From: Pyrenochaeta sp. MPI-SDFR-AT-0127
Taxonomy: Eukaryota; Ascomycota; Dothideomycetes; Pleosporales; Cucurbitariaceae
Length of the DNA: 64,000 nucleotides
Assembly: GCA_020747015.1 (NCBI GenBank)
Contig: JAGTJM010000059.1
Span: 146,836-210,835 of the forward strand
Direction of reading: 5' to 3'
Shown: positions 34,403 to 45,894 of the stretch, piece after piece
Position numbering within the stretch: the first letter of the stretch is position 1
How the letters are laid out: each line of letters starts with the position of its first letter
The notes under the pieces: generated by a model
Databases searched by the model: none
What the model was told of the DNA's origin: nothing
What the model saw: only the letters and a program-made list of their open reading frames with translations
Made by a program: the position numbers and the translations under genes

Positions 34403-37400
34403 ACAGTGGCGGGTATCGCAAGCAGGGGGAACAGGCGTATATAAAAGCGAGCTACGAGGCGCGGCTGTCGAGGCTCATAAAGAGCTCCACCAGCCTTGCC
34501 GAGTTGCCCCTCCCCCGCCAATCTACGTAATCTCCGCATTCTTGAGTGGCTGGACGCAGATTCCGTATCAACCTCACGAATGCTTAAGTCTGACCTGCAT
34601 CACTGATATATGCTTCCGTCATCACACATAGGTCCTTTCTCTAGGCAAAACGGTATTGTAAACCTGCCGTTCTACATGCACATGCCTTTTGGTCCCGCCA
34701 TACTACCAGGATGACCGGTACCCACGTGTCACGATAACGACGTACCCACTCTACTAGGTCATTGCGCAGATAACTAAGACAGATGGGGATGAGGTATAAA
34801 GGATTCCAGTCATTTTCAAAATGGCGCAGGCATCAACTGGATCCGGGGGGGAAAGCGTTGATAGAGGAGAACCAGTTTTGAACATCCAATGTCGTGCTTT
34901 TACTACCAGATCGCAAGCTGGGTGCTGACTGATCCGCCCCGTTCAATACACAAACCTCTCGCCATGGTTTCACCCCTTCTAGAACCGTCACAATGTAGAC
35001 ACAGTACTCGGAATGAAGGACAGAATTCTAAGGTCGAAATGTAACTATGCCCTCTCAAGAACGTCCGAGGACGAAGGATCAAAGAGGTTTGCATCATACG
35101 CCCAGTGTATGTAAAACATTCTCATAAGCTTTCAACGAAGCCTCATGGCCATTTCGAGATCACGTTAGCGCTGGCAGATCTAGAGAATGCTTATAAGCCA
35201 ATAGTCTGACCGAGATATTTAGTCCTTTGTGCAACTCGTCGTAGCCCCAAGTTTCAATGCATGGTCATGCGCTCGGCATCTGACGAAAAGGCGTTCTCTC
35301 GATGTCGCTTTCAGTCTCTTTCAGGAATGTCAGTCTCAAGCCACGCACGGACATGGGAACGCATGTTCTAAGTTGTCGTCGGTGAGAGTCGATCTCTACC
35401 GGATCGTAGTGCTGAGTTGCACCCTAGTAGCTTACTACTGTGCTACATGCTATGGATGCGCATGCTCTCATGTGTTCCGTCCAAACTACTGGAAAATCGG
35501 CATCGCTGACATGGGCAGGGAGAAATTGCCGGGGAATGCACAAGTAGAGAGATATGAATGATGAGAAGATGTGAGATATGGCACCATGAACTCGGCGAAA
35601 GAGAGGATATTCTGTAAGGTCAGGAATGTTTGGCTTTGGTAGTGCAATTGAAGTTGAGAGGGATTGGCGAGGCAAACACAAGTAAACTGGGATTGATTGC
35701 GGCTAAGCCGTGCAATCGGAGTAAGATGGGGTTTGCTTGACATCGCGGAGATGAATCGCGGCGAATATCTCCATTCGCCTAGACCGTCAGATAGACCTTG
35801 AAGGCGTGGAGATCAATCGTGTTTCATGGCTCGCTTCCGCATCTATGATCTGGGGAAGATGCCCGACCAATGCCTGGCCTTAGCTGACGCATTATCTATC
35901 AAATCGCCTTGAAGTCTTTCCTAAAATTCCTGGAATGCTTGTGATGTTTCGGATGATCATTTGCTTTTGCGATGAAAGATTGACATTTGACGCGGGAAGC
36001 AAGACGGCGACGCGGCAGCGTTTCATGTTTGGCTTTTATTTTCAAGTATAGCAGTAGTTGCAAACCATATACATCTTGGCGATACTAGAGCTCTAGGCAC
36101 AAGATGGGCAAGGCAGAGCGAGAGAAAAACAAAAAGGAAGTGGTATGGAAGTGCATGTACAAGCTGAATAACCCTGGTCGTCTCGTGGTAGAAGTAGCGC
36201 GCCGGGCTCGGTGCGATAAGTGGGGGACAGGATCTCGTATTGATGAAGGCTTATGTGCAATCTCGCTGCCGTCATGTCAGGGCATAGAAGCGTTTGTTGA
36301 CAGTCACACGACTGAACGAGGTATATTCGAGGACGGGACCGCGTCAGTGGTGGATGAGCGGCTTGCGTATGATGGAGGTTGTGGTGAATCACAATTCACA
36401 TGACGATGATGATGATGAGGTGCGCCACGCTCGGCGCATTCAAAAGCACACGGCTTGGCTCAGCCATTGGCAAGGCTTCACCAGTAATGTGACACGATGC
36501 AGATGAAGGGAGGTGAGGGCAGTTGTCCTTCACGTTTAGCTCGGCTGTCGCTGCCAAGCGCCATCGCACCTGCCCTGTGCACGACCGTTAACCTGGTGCA
36601 CATCCCGAAAGTCGGTGTTTTGATTGGCCAGTCGAGGAAGTAACATCCCCGCTCTAACAAACAACACCTCCCTTCATCAAACTGGCTGTCGAGTACGCAC
36701 GGCGCTTCATGTCGTGTGCTGTTCTCATACAATACCAGTGACAAGCGTTGTACCTGTGACTGGCATGAGTGTTTATTCTTGACAGCACGCAACTGACGAA
36801 GGTACACTCTGGCACGCATGGACTGGCACATAAGAGCCTCGTACACACTCTTCGCAAAGAGACACGCTTTGCACTACTTCACCCCGATAGATAATTATTG
36901 CCAATACCCAAATACCGGTATCCACTGATCCCCCATGACCGTCCATGATCAATTCCAAGTCGGTGCCCCGCAAGATTAGTGCCGCCGCCTTCGAATTACC
37001 GCCGTGGCAGCGGCCACGCAACTGTGGTATTGTGTCGCCGTCCCGTGCATCACCCAGGCACCAGTTGCTCCTGCCTCATATGAGGCCGTGTTTCGCGTAA
37101 TCTTAGCTTCACAAAAGCAGTCCCTCCTCCCGTCCCTCACTGTCTCCCGTCTCTTCAAAATCAACCCACATTCTCTTATCAGTCGTTTCCTTCCCTCCTT
37201 GCGCAGCCTTGCCTGAACAGGACCACGCTCTTTTCTCTCCTTGTCCAACTACACACACTCTTTTGTCTCAAGTGCGCCCAGGTCGCACTCCGCCAGCTCG
37301 CAGTCCCGAGGAAGCAGCCAGGTCCGTTAGTCCTCCTCATGCTCACGGCGTTCTAGATTGTGGCAACATGGCCACCATGTCTGAATCCACACTGTTCCAC

Positions 37401-37531
37401 ATGTCTTTTTGTGGTAGTACAATATCCGTTCTGACCAAGCGTACAGTCAGTCAGCACTTCTACCACGGTGATCCGGTTTTCAAAATCATCGCACTCATTG
37501 ACAAGCTTTGGGCTTTTTCCAGCTGTTCAAG
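34403..37531. other. Gene-free region of about 3.1 kb between divergent genes
   Basis: It lies between the SPATA20-like start (-) and the CAP protein start (+), so promoters sit at both ends; a pyrimidine-rich leader precedes the CAP gene from about 37,100. A short GAT repeat occurs near 36,402-36,418. Two overlapping antisense frames around 36,100-36,400 have no recognised content. Confidence 0.55.
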
Positions 37532-38521
37532 ATGCGTTCATCCATTCTCCTGGCTTCAGCTCTTGCTATGGGCGCTCTGGCTAGCCCCAAGCCTACTCGC
37601 AGAAAGGGTAATCGCATCGTTACCGAGACCGAATTGGTGATCTTGACTGTCACTGTCACCGTCACTGAAGGATACCCTGAGCCGCCTGCCTCATCCGTCT
37701 ACATTTCCACCACGCCGCAGGAGCCTGCACCCACTGAGGCCAGCAGCGTTCCAGCAGCGCCCCCGTCTTCTACTACGACACCAACGCCCGCTCCTGTTCC
37801 AAGTCCTGAGCCTGAACCAACTTCCTTCGAGCTCGTCTCCAGTCTAATTCCGACTTCGACTCCATCTGTGGAGACACAGCCAGGGCCAGATCCAGAGCCA
37901 ACCTCCGCCGAAGCCACTAAGCCTTCGTCCAGCACGACCCAAGCTTCTGTGCCTACTATATCCGCTGGTAGTCACATCTCTGGCGCGGACCAGGCTTACC
38001 TATCTTCTGGGCCTGACTACCAAGCTGCGGTGCTCTATCATCACAATGTAGCTCGTGCCAACCACGGTGCTGCACCACTGACTTGGGATGCCGACTGTGA
38101 GGCCGCTGCCCTCCTCGCTGCTAAGACATGCATCTTTGAGCACTACATTCCAGATGGAGTCCGTCAGGGTCAAAATCTCTTCACCGTTTCTGGCGAAGCC
38201 TTTAATGTGACTGCCGGCATCACGGAGAGCTGGTATAAGGGCGAGCTCGAGCCAATGATGCCGTACTTTGGCCAGAACGACATTCCTGACGACGTGTTTC
38301 ACAGCGTTGGTCATCTTACCCAAATGGTCTGGAAGGACACCACCAAGGTCGGCTGCGTTTCCCTCGACTGTGGTGCCAACATGATTGTTGGTGGAGTATC
38401 ATCAACCTTGAACAAGTACACTGTCTGCAACTACGCTGCCCCAGGTAATGTCGCCGGTGGCTACGCGGAGAATGTTGCCGCTCCAATCTCCACTACCAAT
38501 TTGGGCAGCTGGGCGGATTAG
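37532..38521 (+). CDS. Secreted CAP-superfamily (SCP/PR-1-like) protein
   Basis: A single exon of 329 residues. Residues 1-18 form a signal peptide (MRSSILLASALAMGALA, cleavage before SPKP). Residues 45-155 are a Pro/Thr/Ser/Glu-rich stalk, probably O-glycosylated. The CAP domain covers about 158-303: YHHNVARANHGAAPLTWD, CIFEHYIP with His204, QGQNLF, ITESWYKGE with its Glu near 237, and GHLTQMVWKDTTKVGC with His261. The His-Glu-His core of the CAP cavity is kept while the first Glu of the classic tetrad is Gln, as often in fungi. Fungal relatives (yeast Pry1-3) bind and export sterols and fatty acids; in plant pathogens similar proteins are secreted during infection. Six Cys in the domain could form disulfides. 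The chosen ATG starts the signal peptide; an upstream in-frame TTG does not. Confidence 0.92.
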   Translation: MRSSILLASALAMGALASPKPTRRKGNRIVTETELVILTVTVTVTEGYPEPPASSVYISTTPQEPAPTEASSVPAAPPSSTTTPTPAPVPSPEPEPTSFELVSSLIPTSTPSVETQPGPDPEPTSAEATKPSSSTTQASVPTISAGSHISGADQAYLSSGPDYQAAVLYHHNVARANHGAAPLTWDADCEAAALLAAKTCIFEHYIPDGVRQGQNLFTVSGEAFNVTAGITESWYKGELEPMMPYFGQNDIPDDVFHSVGHLTQMVWKDTTKVGCVSLDCGANMIVGGVSSTLNKYTVCNYAAPGNVAGGYAENVAAPISTTNLGSWAD

Positions 38522-39445
38522 GTGTCATTCGAGCTGATGGTTTTTGGTTGCTTCATCTTCCTCATCCTAGCATGGGCTACTGTCGTTTATAAGTGCATAG
38601 GCGTCGCATCGCAGGTCAGCAGGACAGCTTGCATTACGGGGCTTATTTCGTTTCTTTTACACAATTCTAGGGTCTGTATCTTGCACCTGCATCGATCGGG
38701 GGTCGGTCAGTCGAGCGCCAAACCTTCCACGGATACACTTCGATGTACATACTTAGATGCGATGAGCATCGAGTTAGTTCCTCACGCGACTCAATGACAA
38801 TGATCATGTTCACGAAACGACTTCATGCCATGTGTGATGTTTGCCAACCATGCTTAAATGTGAACGTGAGGTGGCTGGGCCGTGTCTATCCTTCCGTAAC
38901 CCAATTGAGCCACACGGAGTACCGCGCTGCACATCGCCCATCGCCGATCTGCCTCGCCAGCAAAGACTATGAACGTCAACATAGACTTCAGTGTTCAAAG
39001 TACCATTGGAAGATTGGGGCTTGCTTATCGATCTGCACAATGGCAGCCTGCGCAATTGGCTGCATTGGCATTTTTCTCCGATGCAGCTAACGTGGACGAG
39101 GCGTCATGGTGTTCGCTTCGTGTACAATTGGCTTCCCATATCGGTACCAGTAAGCTTGACCGAAGTTGGGGGAAGTGCCAGCTTGACGTGTGTATCTTGT
39201 TAAAGGGGGTGAATTGGGTAATTCATTGTGTATGTATGGTTATGAAACTCAGTTTAAATCCCAGAATCCACCTCGAATTTCAACGAGGTGAAAGGTTCCT
39301 TCACTTCGCCATCATCTCAGCCCTTACAACTGCTACTAGAAAGTCCCCTATCGCATTTTGAAACCCAAAATAACACTCAAACCGCTCAACTTCCGCGTCT
39401 GTCTCGACACGAGCCACGAGAAACCCGGACAGCCTGCCAATGGCG
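38522..39445. other. Intergenic, entry to the accessory island
   Basis: Contains the CAP gene 3' flank. A TGTACATA site at 38744-38751 fits the Puf consensus but may be chance. No gene recognised. Confidence 0.5.
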
Positions 39446-40024
39446 CATCCTATGGATGTACAAGACTTCACAGAGAGCTTGCCGACGGAGCTGATGGGTA
39501 TGATATGCGGTGGGGCAAGTCCGTCTCCCCATTTATATATTCTAGGATTTGATCCAAACTCCACCGTCTGTGTCCTTACATACTCGCTAATCGTTGGTAG
39601 CTTCCGGCACTGACCCTCAAAGCCTTCGCCTCACTAATAAGCAGGGGGGATGAAAGAGCTGCCTCGGTGCTCTGTAGGTTCCTAAGCACTGAGCCTCGCC
39701 TGTTTAAGCTTCGAAGCTTCGACACTCTTCTCACACCCTGCCCCCCTCCCAGCAGGGTTCCTTGACCATGTCCGAGATGAACGTATGTTCCACAGTCCAC
39801 CTGGTGCTATACCATCCGAAACGATGAAGCGCTTGGCCCAGCTTCTTTGTGCTCTTCCTCGAAACCGGCTGTAAAAGTGCTCTATTCATAAGTATTTGGA
39901 TTATCGCACCGTGAACTTGTTGATGAAGACTCAGACTCAGTTCTGCGAGTTGATTGTACAAAACATTGAGGGCCTACTGACTTGTGCAACGGCTCGAGCG
40001 GCCAGCTTACATTCCCTGACTTAA
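39446..40024 (+). pseudogene. Decayed F-box protein gene
   Basis: From the ATG at 39446 the frame reads MAHPMDVQDFTESLPTEL, an F-box-like opening, then stops. Further pieces follow in other frames on the same strand: LPALTLKAFASLISRGDERA with KLRSFDTLL, and from about 39,770 MKRLAQLLCALPRNRL, an in-frame TAA, then LDYRTVNLLMKTQTQFCELI. The ALPRNRL...TLxLLxxTQ pattern is what I know from the leucine-rich region of pleosporalean F-box proteins. At least one frameshift and one internal stop break it; an intron near 39,570 with GT-AG ends could explain one frame change. Intact relatives recruit substrates to SCF ubiquitin ligases. This copy is unlikely to make a full protein. Confidence 0.5.
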
Positions 40025-41076
40025 TCGAAAGGAGGATAATGAACATCTTTCCCCGCAATACTACTACCGAGGCAGTAGAGTGACGGTGAGAAGGCGGCGA
40101 GGCCAGACCTAGTTAAGTTTGTTGTGGTGCTAGTAACATGGAACGATCTTGATGGCATCGTCGCGAAGCACAAGATTCTCTGCTATTCATTTTGACTTGG
40201 ATATGAACGATGGCCGAATAGGAAAGGCTATGTAAAAAACTATTACAAGGTCTCGAAAGAATAGGAGAGAAGATTCCTTGAGGCGCCATCTCCAATAATG
40301 CTCAGTGCGGTTTGGAGATGCTATGTTCTCCTAATTGAATAGAATATGCGTAAATTGTAACTTCTCTAAAGACGAGGTATCTAAATACAATGAAAGAACA
40401 CCTCAAGACATGGCCCCTTCATATCCCTAGCTTATAGCTTAGACCTCGCTTGCATGAACAGCGCGAATACCTCCATCCATCACTCTCAAAACAAAATGAT
40501 CAGCAACTCTCACCTGAAAATCAAACTGGGAAAATAACTTCTGTACAGATGACCTAACCTCATCGTCTCTTCTCTTGTCTGTAATTCCTGTCTTGCTCTT
40601 TCATTTCCCCTCACAGCTGCCATGGTGACTGCATGTATCGCTACACAGGGTCAGTCCACACTAATGATCACATGGGTGTAAAGTGTGGAATCGATGGCGT
40701 CGCCTATGCCGCCAGTACACGAAGGTTCTCAAGCGGATGTCAAACCAGCGATCTATTTGGCGTCGAGCTTCGTATCCTTGGTGGTGATGAAAACACTCTC
40801 GGCTTTGACCAACGGATTCGCTTTTTCGCGCAGCCAACTTTTGTTCTTGGTTCCTTCCTTGAAAGCTAATATATGCTTCAAGTTTTGGGCGAGAGACGGT
40901 GGGATAAAGTGTCTTTTCAAAGTAATTGGCATAATCGCATTGCTCCTATCAGCTTATACCCAGCACAGCTCATTGTCAACGTTCTAGAAGAAACAAGCCT
41001 GCCCACTGTGCAACTCCACAGAATTTTTGTTCTCTGGGCATTACACGGCTATTTCAAATAGGCGTATTTGATTCAG
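40025..41076. other. Gene-free region in the accessory island
   Basis: Two overlapping plus-strand frames at 40,633-40,987 (78 and 100 codons) have no recognised motif and may be decayed coding DNA. Otherwise nothing is seen. Confidence 0.4.
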
Positions 41077-43137
41077 TCAACTTGGCTTTGGGCCGTGAGA
41101 CCCAATTCCCTCAGTTTGCAGGCAATCTTTCGATATGTAGGGGAACGTCGCACAGTCGTTTGAATCGGCTAGGACAAACGCGGAATTACTGTACTCATCT
41201 AGTGGTTGGGAAAACACTGGTCAACGAATCATGCCATGACCAGGCCACTGAGAAGTACTTCCCATTGTGCTTTACGCCCGAGTCTCTAAGAGTATCTCGT
41301 ATTTGAGGAATAAGTTTGATGACAGACCAGTAGAGTGGATGTGGTAGTCCGCACAACCAGCTCTTGATCGATTTGAAGTTCGAATTAGGTACTCCAAATT
41401 CTTCAGCCCAAATCATGCTTACATTTGAGTTCAGCCCACAGCTTTTTATCTTCTTGGCTTGAGTGTGTTGTCACATACGCCGGGAGAACGTTGGCTACCA
41501 GAGTCCTCATTGGGGCTCTCTGAGCAATACCTGTACAGTAGCTAATCCGAAGTCCCCATAATTTGTCCACACATAGCACTAATCTTTCGTCTTGGAACCC
41601 AATAGTTTGATTTGACGGTATGTCTTGGGGATTTTGCCCAAACCTTGGCAACTGCGACGGTTAAGTTTTCTCGCTAATATGGTCAATCAAATGGTTTTCA
41701 GGATAATCATAGCAAGACAAATGCGCTCCAAGTTTCACGAAGTCCCCAGACAAAGCTTTCCAACATTCCTTCTCATCAAGACTACAATTGCTATTGACCT
41801 TGCCTAGGCCCGCGATCACGATTTTGTATCTGAAGTATGTGGAGAAGCACGAAGTCGGTGGTTTCGAGTTGTGATTCCAGTATTGCTTCCATCGATGTCC
41901 TTCGACAACGGTTAAATGTAAACGCCTCCAATTCTTAGGGCTATAGGGTTTTAGTCAAATTCCCAGCGAAAAATGATTTTTTCTGGGCCCCAGGTATCCA
42001 ATATATCTTCACGGCATGCACGAAGGTTGAAGCACTCACTATTTTTGTGACCTGACCGTTGTCACGTGGCATCCGTGCATTGGAAGCAAGTACAGAGCCT
42101 TGAGTCATTTCTCCAAAGCAGGTTAGATTCTGAAAGTCAGTAGTGAGAGATATATTGGCTTCAGTTGAGGTTTCCGTACCAAGAAGTACAATTCGCTTCA
42201 GTGGCATGTCATGGAAGAACTGTTGAAGGGTACCAATGTGAGCTTGACAATAGGATAGAAAGCTGACGCAGAGGAGTTGTACAGCAAGTAAAGTGATGTG
42301 AAGGGTTTTTTTTGGGGACTTTGCGAATTTTCTGATCTAGATTGTATACTGGGAACAATATTATCGACAATCTTCCACGAAGTGTCCTGGGATCCCTTTA
42401 GCAGTGTCTTTGAAATGATCTTCTCCTCTATATAAGACTTTAGCAACTCTAGCACTTGAGTTGCCAACGAAAATTCGAGCAGGACTAATTAGATCTCTGG
42501 GAAAAAAAAAGCTATACGCTTTGTTGTTGTCGTGTCTCAAGATAGTGAACGAATCGCAGCATAGCCCAGCCTTCTGAACCGCAGAGGCAGCAACACTGAA
42601 CCCGTCTGCGATTCTCGTGAGTCGAGACACAATATATTGGACTTCGTTGATACTTGCATCCGCAGATAAAGTTGAATTATACAACTCAATCTTGCTCTTC
42701 CAAGGAAACAATCTCGTTCCAGCGACTCTTGTCTCGTGAGGAGGGACAAATACCGGCCAGCCCGCACAATATCTCAATGATTTTTCTTGTGCAATTTCCT
42801 TGGTCGGCATGTGGCCTTGATTACATGAATAATCACCGATATGATCATGAGGAGAAACGATATTATATGTACAACCGTTCAGATGGAAATGCTCTTGAAA
42901 TTGGCGAACTGGAAACGTGAAAGGCTTACGGTAAATCCAAGGAGAGTCGTGAGCACCCATATAGAGTAGCTCCGCAACTGCTTTGTATTCGTAAGCGATA
43001 TCTAAAAGACTGAAAATACCGGAATACTTTCCAATGGCCTGAATGTCATTTCCCTTGCGTTTCTGTAAAAGTTGTATCAACCCTTGCCCTCTGAACCCAT
43101 TTCCAGCTGCAGCTTTGACTACCACCTCTGGTACCAT
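41077..43137 (-). pseudogene. Decayed gene of a fungal ankyrin/STAND-associated protein family
   Basis: Several minus-strand pieces in different frames make up one recognisable protein type. The 5' piece (43137-42361) opens with VPEVVVKAAAGN...GLIQLLQKRKGNDIQ, the VKAAAGN repeat that occurs in fungal NACHT/ankyrin proteins. Later pieces read CDSFTILRHDNNKAY, DERLVLCVDKLWGLRISYCTGIAQR with LVANVLPAYV (about 41,600-41,450), VIKLIPQIRDTLRDSG and GKYFSVAWSW (about 41,350-41,230), and finally FVLADSNDCATFPYISKDCL before a stop at 41077. The last four are in the order seen in intact fungal relatives as I remember them. Frame changes and stops separate the pieces. Intact members are probably intracellular; their role is not known to me. 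It may be one gene with the ankyrin remnant upstream. Confidence 0.5.
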
Positions 43138-43199
43138 AACGCCGAATGCAAGTTTCTTGGTATACTATTGCGGGACATGTAGCGTGATGTTGATACTCA

Positions 43200-43500
43200 G
43201 CAGCGTATCTATGTATCCACATATCTTTAAAACTTAATACGTGTGTCTTAATATACTAGGAGCTATAATTACTATTAATATTGTAGTTACTATTAAGCTA
43301 TAATCACTGGTAGCTATTAATATTATATTAACTTTAAGAAATAGAAAGAAATCTAAAAACTATACTAATAATACTTTCTGTCTCTATCCTATTAATATAG
43401 GTTCTTCTAAGTCTTTAGTCTAGCTCTAATTTAAATTTTAGATACTATATACGTTAATAAGGAGTATAGCTAGCTAGCTAGGCTATATAAGTTTTACGCT
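43200..43500. other. AT-rich block
   Basis: Strongly AT-rich DNA with many TpA steps (repeated CTATTAATATTA-like stretches) between two halves of decayed minus-strand coding sequence. It looks like RIP-affected DNA, but no element could be identified. Confidence 0.55.
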
Positions 43501-44001
43501 CTATTTACTCTTAGCTACTCTTGCTTGAGCTGCGCAGTGCAGAGGAGTGTTCCCATCATTGTCAATAGCATTGACGTCTACTGTAGCTGCAATTAACTTT
43601 TCAATGACTCGAATATCTCTCTAGAGGAGAAATTAATGGCGAAATTTATGTATGCTTGCATGATGGAGCGAAGTCTCCTTCTTCATATTGACAGCTTCAA
43701 CATAAGCCACAGCTCTTAAAAGATCTCGAATGATTCTATCGTCGGCCCACCTGGCTGCATAATGGAGTGAGGTGTTGCAATATTTGTCGACGGTGTCCAC
43801 ATCAGCCCCAGCTTCTATGAGCGGTTGAGTATCTTCGCCCCGTACTTATTCGATGGCACGGTGGAGGCTAAATTTTTGGTTTTCGTCGATGACATTCACA
43901 TATTTAGCTTCTCCTGTCTCCCGGGGAGCCTTATCTTTTCCTAGTACAGTTATTACTATTCCAGGATTTCTCCTGTTTATCGCGTTGTGTATCAGATTTG
44001 A
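43501..44001 (-). pseudogene. Ankyrin-repeat gene remnant
   Basis: Read on the minus strand, the frame gives NLIHNAINRRNPGIVITVL, then three or more ankyrin units: NVIDENQKFSLHRAIE, a stop, EAGADVDTVDKYCNTSLHYAA, YVEAVNMKKETSLHHAS, two stops, KLIAATVDVNAIDNDGNTPLHCAA. The xxxTPLHxAA and Dxx(D/N)xxGxT signatures leave no doubt about the repeats. The TAA after HRAIE and the TAG before RDIRVIEKLI are both what C-to-T change of CAA and CAG would give. The coding strand, spacing and family fit with the decayed gene just downstream (43137-41077), separated by an AT-rich block. No complete open frame survives. Confidence 0.7.
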
Positions 44002-45894
44002 TCAGTGTGGATGTTGAACGCGATGTATCGTAAGGAGGTAATGGGGAACGTAGATCGCGATTTGACGTGAATTGAACTGATATGTCCGTGTGAAAAGTAA
44101 TTAGTCAGGAGATTGATGCTCAATACTGCTTCTGGAATAGATCCTAAACTAGTGGGTCATTCTTAAAGTATTCTTCCAAGCCCCAATTCTGGTCAATGGG
44201 ATATCAGTTGAATATCGTTTGGAAGTTCGTCCAACGGGGTAGCTCAGAGGTAAGACAGAGATATTGAGGATATGTGAAAAGCCTGAGTCATGCTTGTAAT
44301 GGATTGTGCCCTGTAGCACAGAGAAGGCTTAAACTTGAAGCACTGGTAATGGCAACTACACGATCCTTGAGATCATATCTTCAAGACGGATCGATATCCA
44401 TGTAAGCCACCATAGCCTTGCATAATTTTCCAAATATGCACAATGCCGTCAGCACTTGGCCTCGACCAGCTATGCTGTACACTGACCGGTGCGGGGCGTG
44501 CACAAGACTTGGAATCTGCCTCCCATCACGCGTCCTGGCCCCGCTGCTATGTGGCTCTGCCTGAGAAAGATGGCTTTACTCTTACCAATTGAAACTTTCC
44601 ATCAATTGATAGCAGGCAGCCGGCTGCAACACAGGAGACAAAGCTGAGCGGGAAGGAAAATGACGCTTTAGCGGTTAGCCTGATCCTGACTTCTACGAAG
44701 GCCTAGCCAGGAAGGGAAAAGCCGATATAAGTCAAGTTCAAGTGCGCAACGAAAGAAAAAAAAAAGCATTGCAGCGTAGGATCGCTTTTGTAGCCAATCA
44801 ACCTGAATCTTACTAAATTCGTCGTTGTTCGAGGCTTCATTGCAGTTTTAAGACGCACGAACTAATACAACCACCGGACCTTGATTGACCAAATTACCCT
44901 GTCAAGTATCAAAAGCTCAATCTACCAAACCCCATCAACCCATTCCTCTTATCATCCTTTCTCAAGAAGTGTTTTCTACCAATCAATCCCCACGTACTCT
45001 GCATTACAACGCACCTCTTCACTGTCGGGGCGGTATCGCTGTGGGGGCATAAAATAAGTACGCGTTAGCCTGTACGACATTTCTTTAATAGCTTTTAACA
45101 AGGCGCTTTATATCTTTTCGTTCAGAGAAGTGCCTGAAAACAATGTCTACTTTGAGCTTTAGGGATATATGCTCACACCATATTGTGTATATGACATGTT
45201 TTACACGTTTGACGAGATTGGAGGGAGGTGACAACACTGATAGAGGAAAATATTAACCATAAGGAAAATATAGAAGATACAATGAAGTTATTTCATGTAA
45301 TGATTTAGGACGGTGATAACCGTTCTAAAGCATGTATACTTGGCAAAAATAGTTGATAATCACCATCACAAGGCATAGTTCAGGAGAAGTGGAAGTAATA
45401 TATAAACAGATAATCAAGGTATTCATTCTCCATTCCCCTTTCGACTCATTTCTTCTGCATCTCATTCTCATCCTATTCCTTTCCAGACATGACGGGTACA
45501 GGCTGGGACCCGCTCCCATGAGGGTCCCAACGCGCGATGCCTTATCTATGAATGTCGCTTGGATGCCAAAGTTTCGTAATGTATATCAATGCCTAAGCAA
45601 ATGTCCAGTAAACGAATGCCCGATATAAAAAAACTCCAGGCTCTTTTCTTTTTGTGCAAGGTTGTGTGGTATCCCTATGCTGACATACGACCCGGTGCGC
45701 CGCACGATTTACCTAAATGGAAAGGTTGAAAATGTACGAACAAAAAAGTATGGTATATGAACAGTAAAATGCAGGTATATCAGCCTAAGTCCCGACGCAA
45801 GTGACAGTGCAGCACAGTCGTGTGATGTTGGCCGTGATAGAAATAATGACGAGAAAAGGCTGTAGCGAATCGAGGTGCGAAATGCATAGCTGCT
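44002..45894. other. Gene-free region at the edge of the accessory island
   Basis: No gene seen. It includes the long 3' flank of the Puf gene at its right end and a tRNA-like A-box at 44240-44251 without a B-box. Confidence 0.5.

Noticed and set aside
36093..36403. Two antisense 99-codon frames
   Set aside because: They overlap each other on opposite strands and neither has a motif or good start context.
44240..44251. tRNA-like A-box (TAGCTCAGAGG)
   Set aside because: No B-box (GGTTCRANNCC) or acceptor stem found in the following 80 bases.
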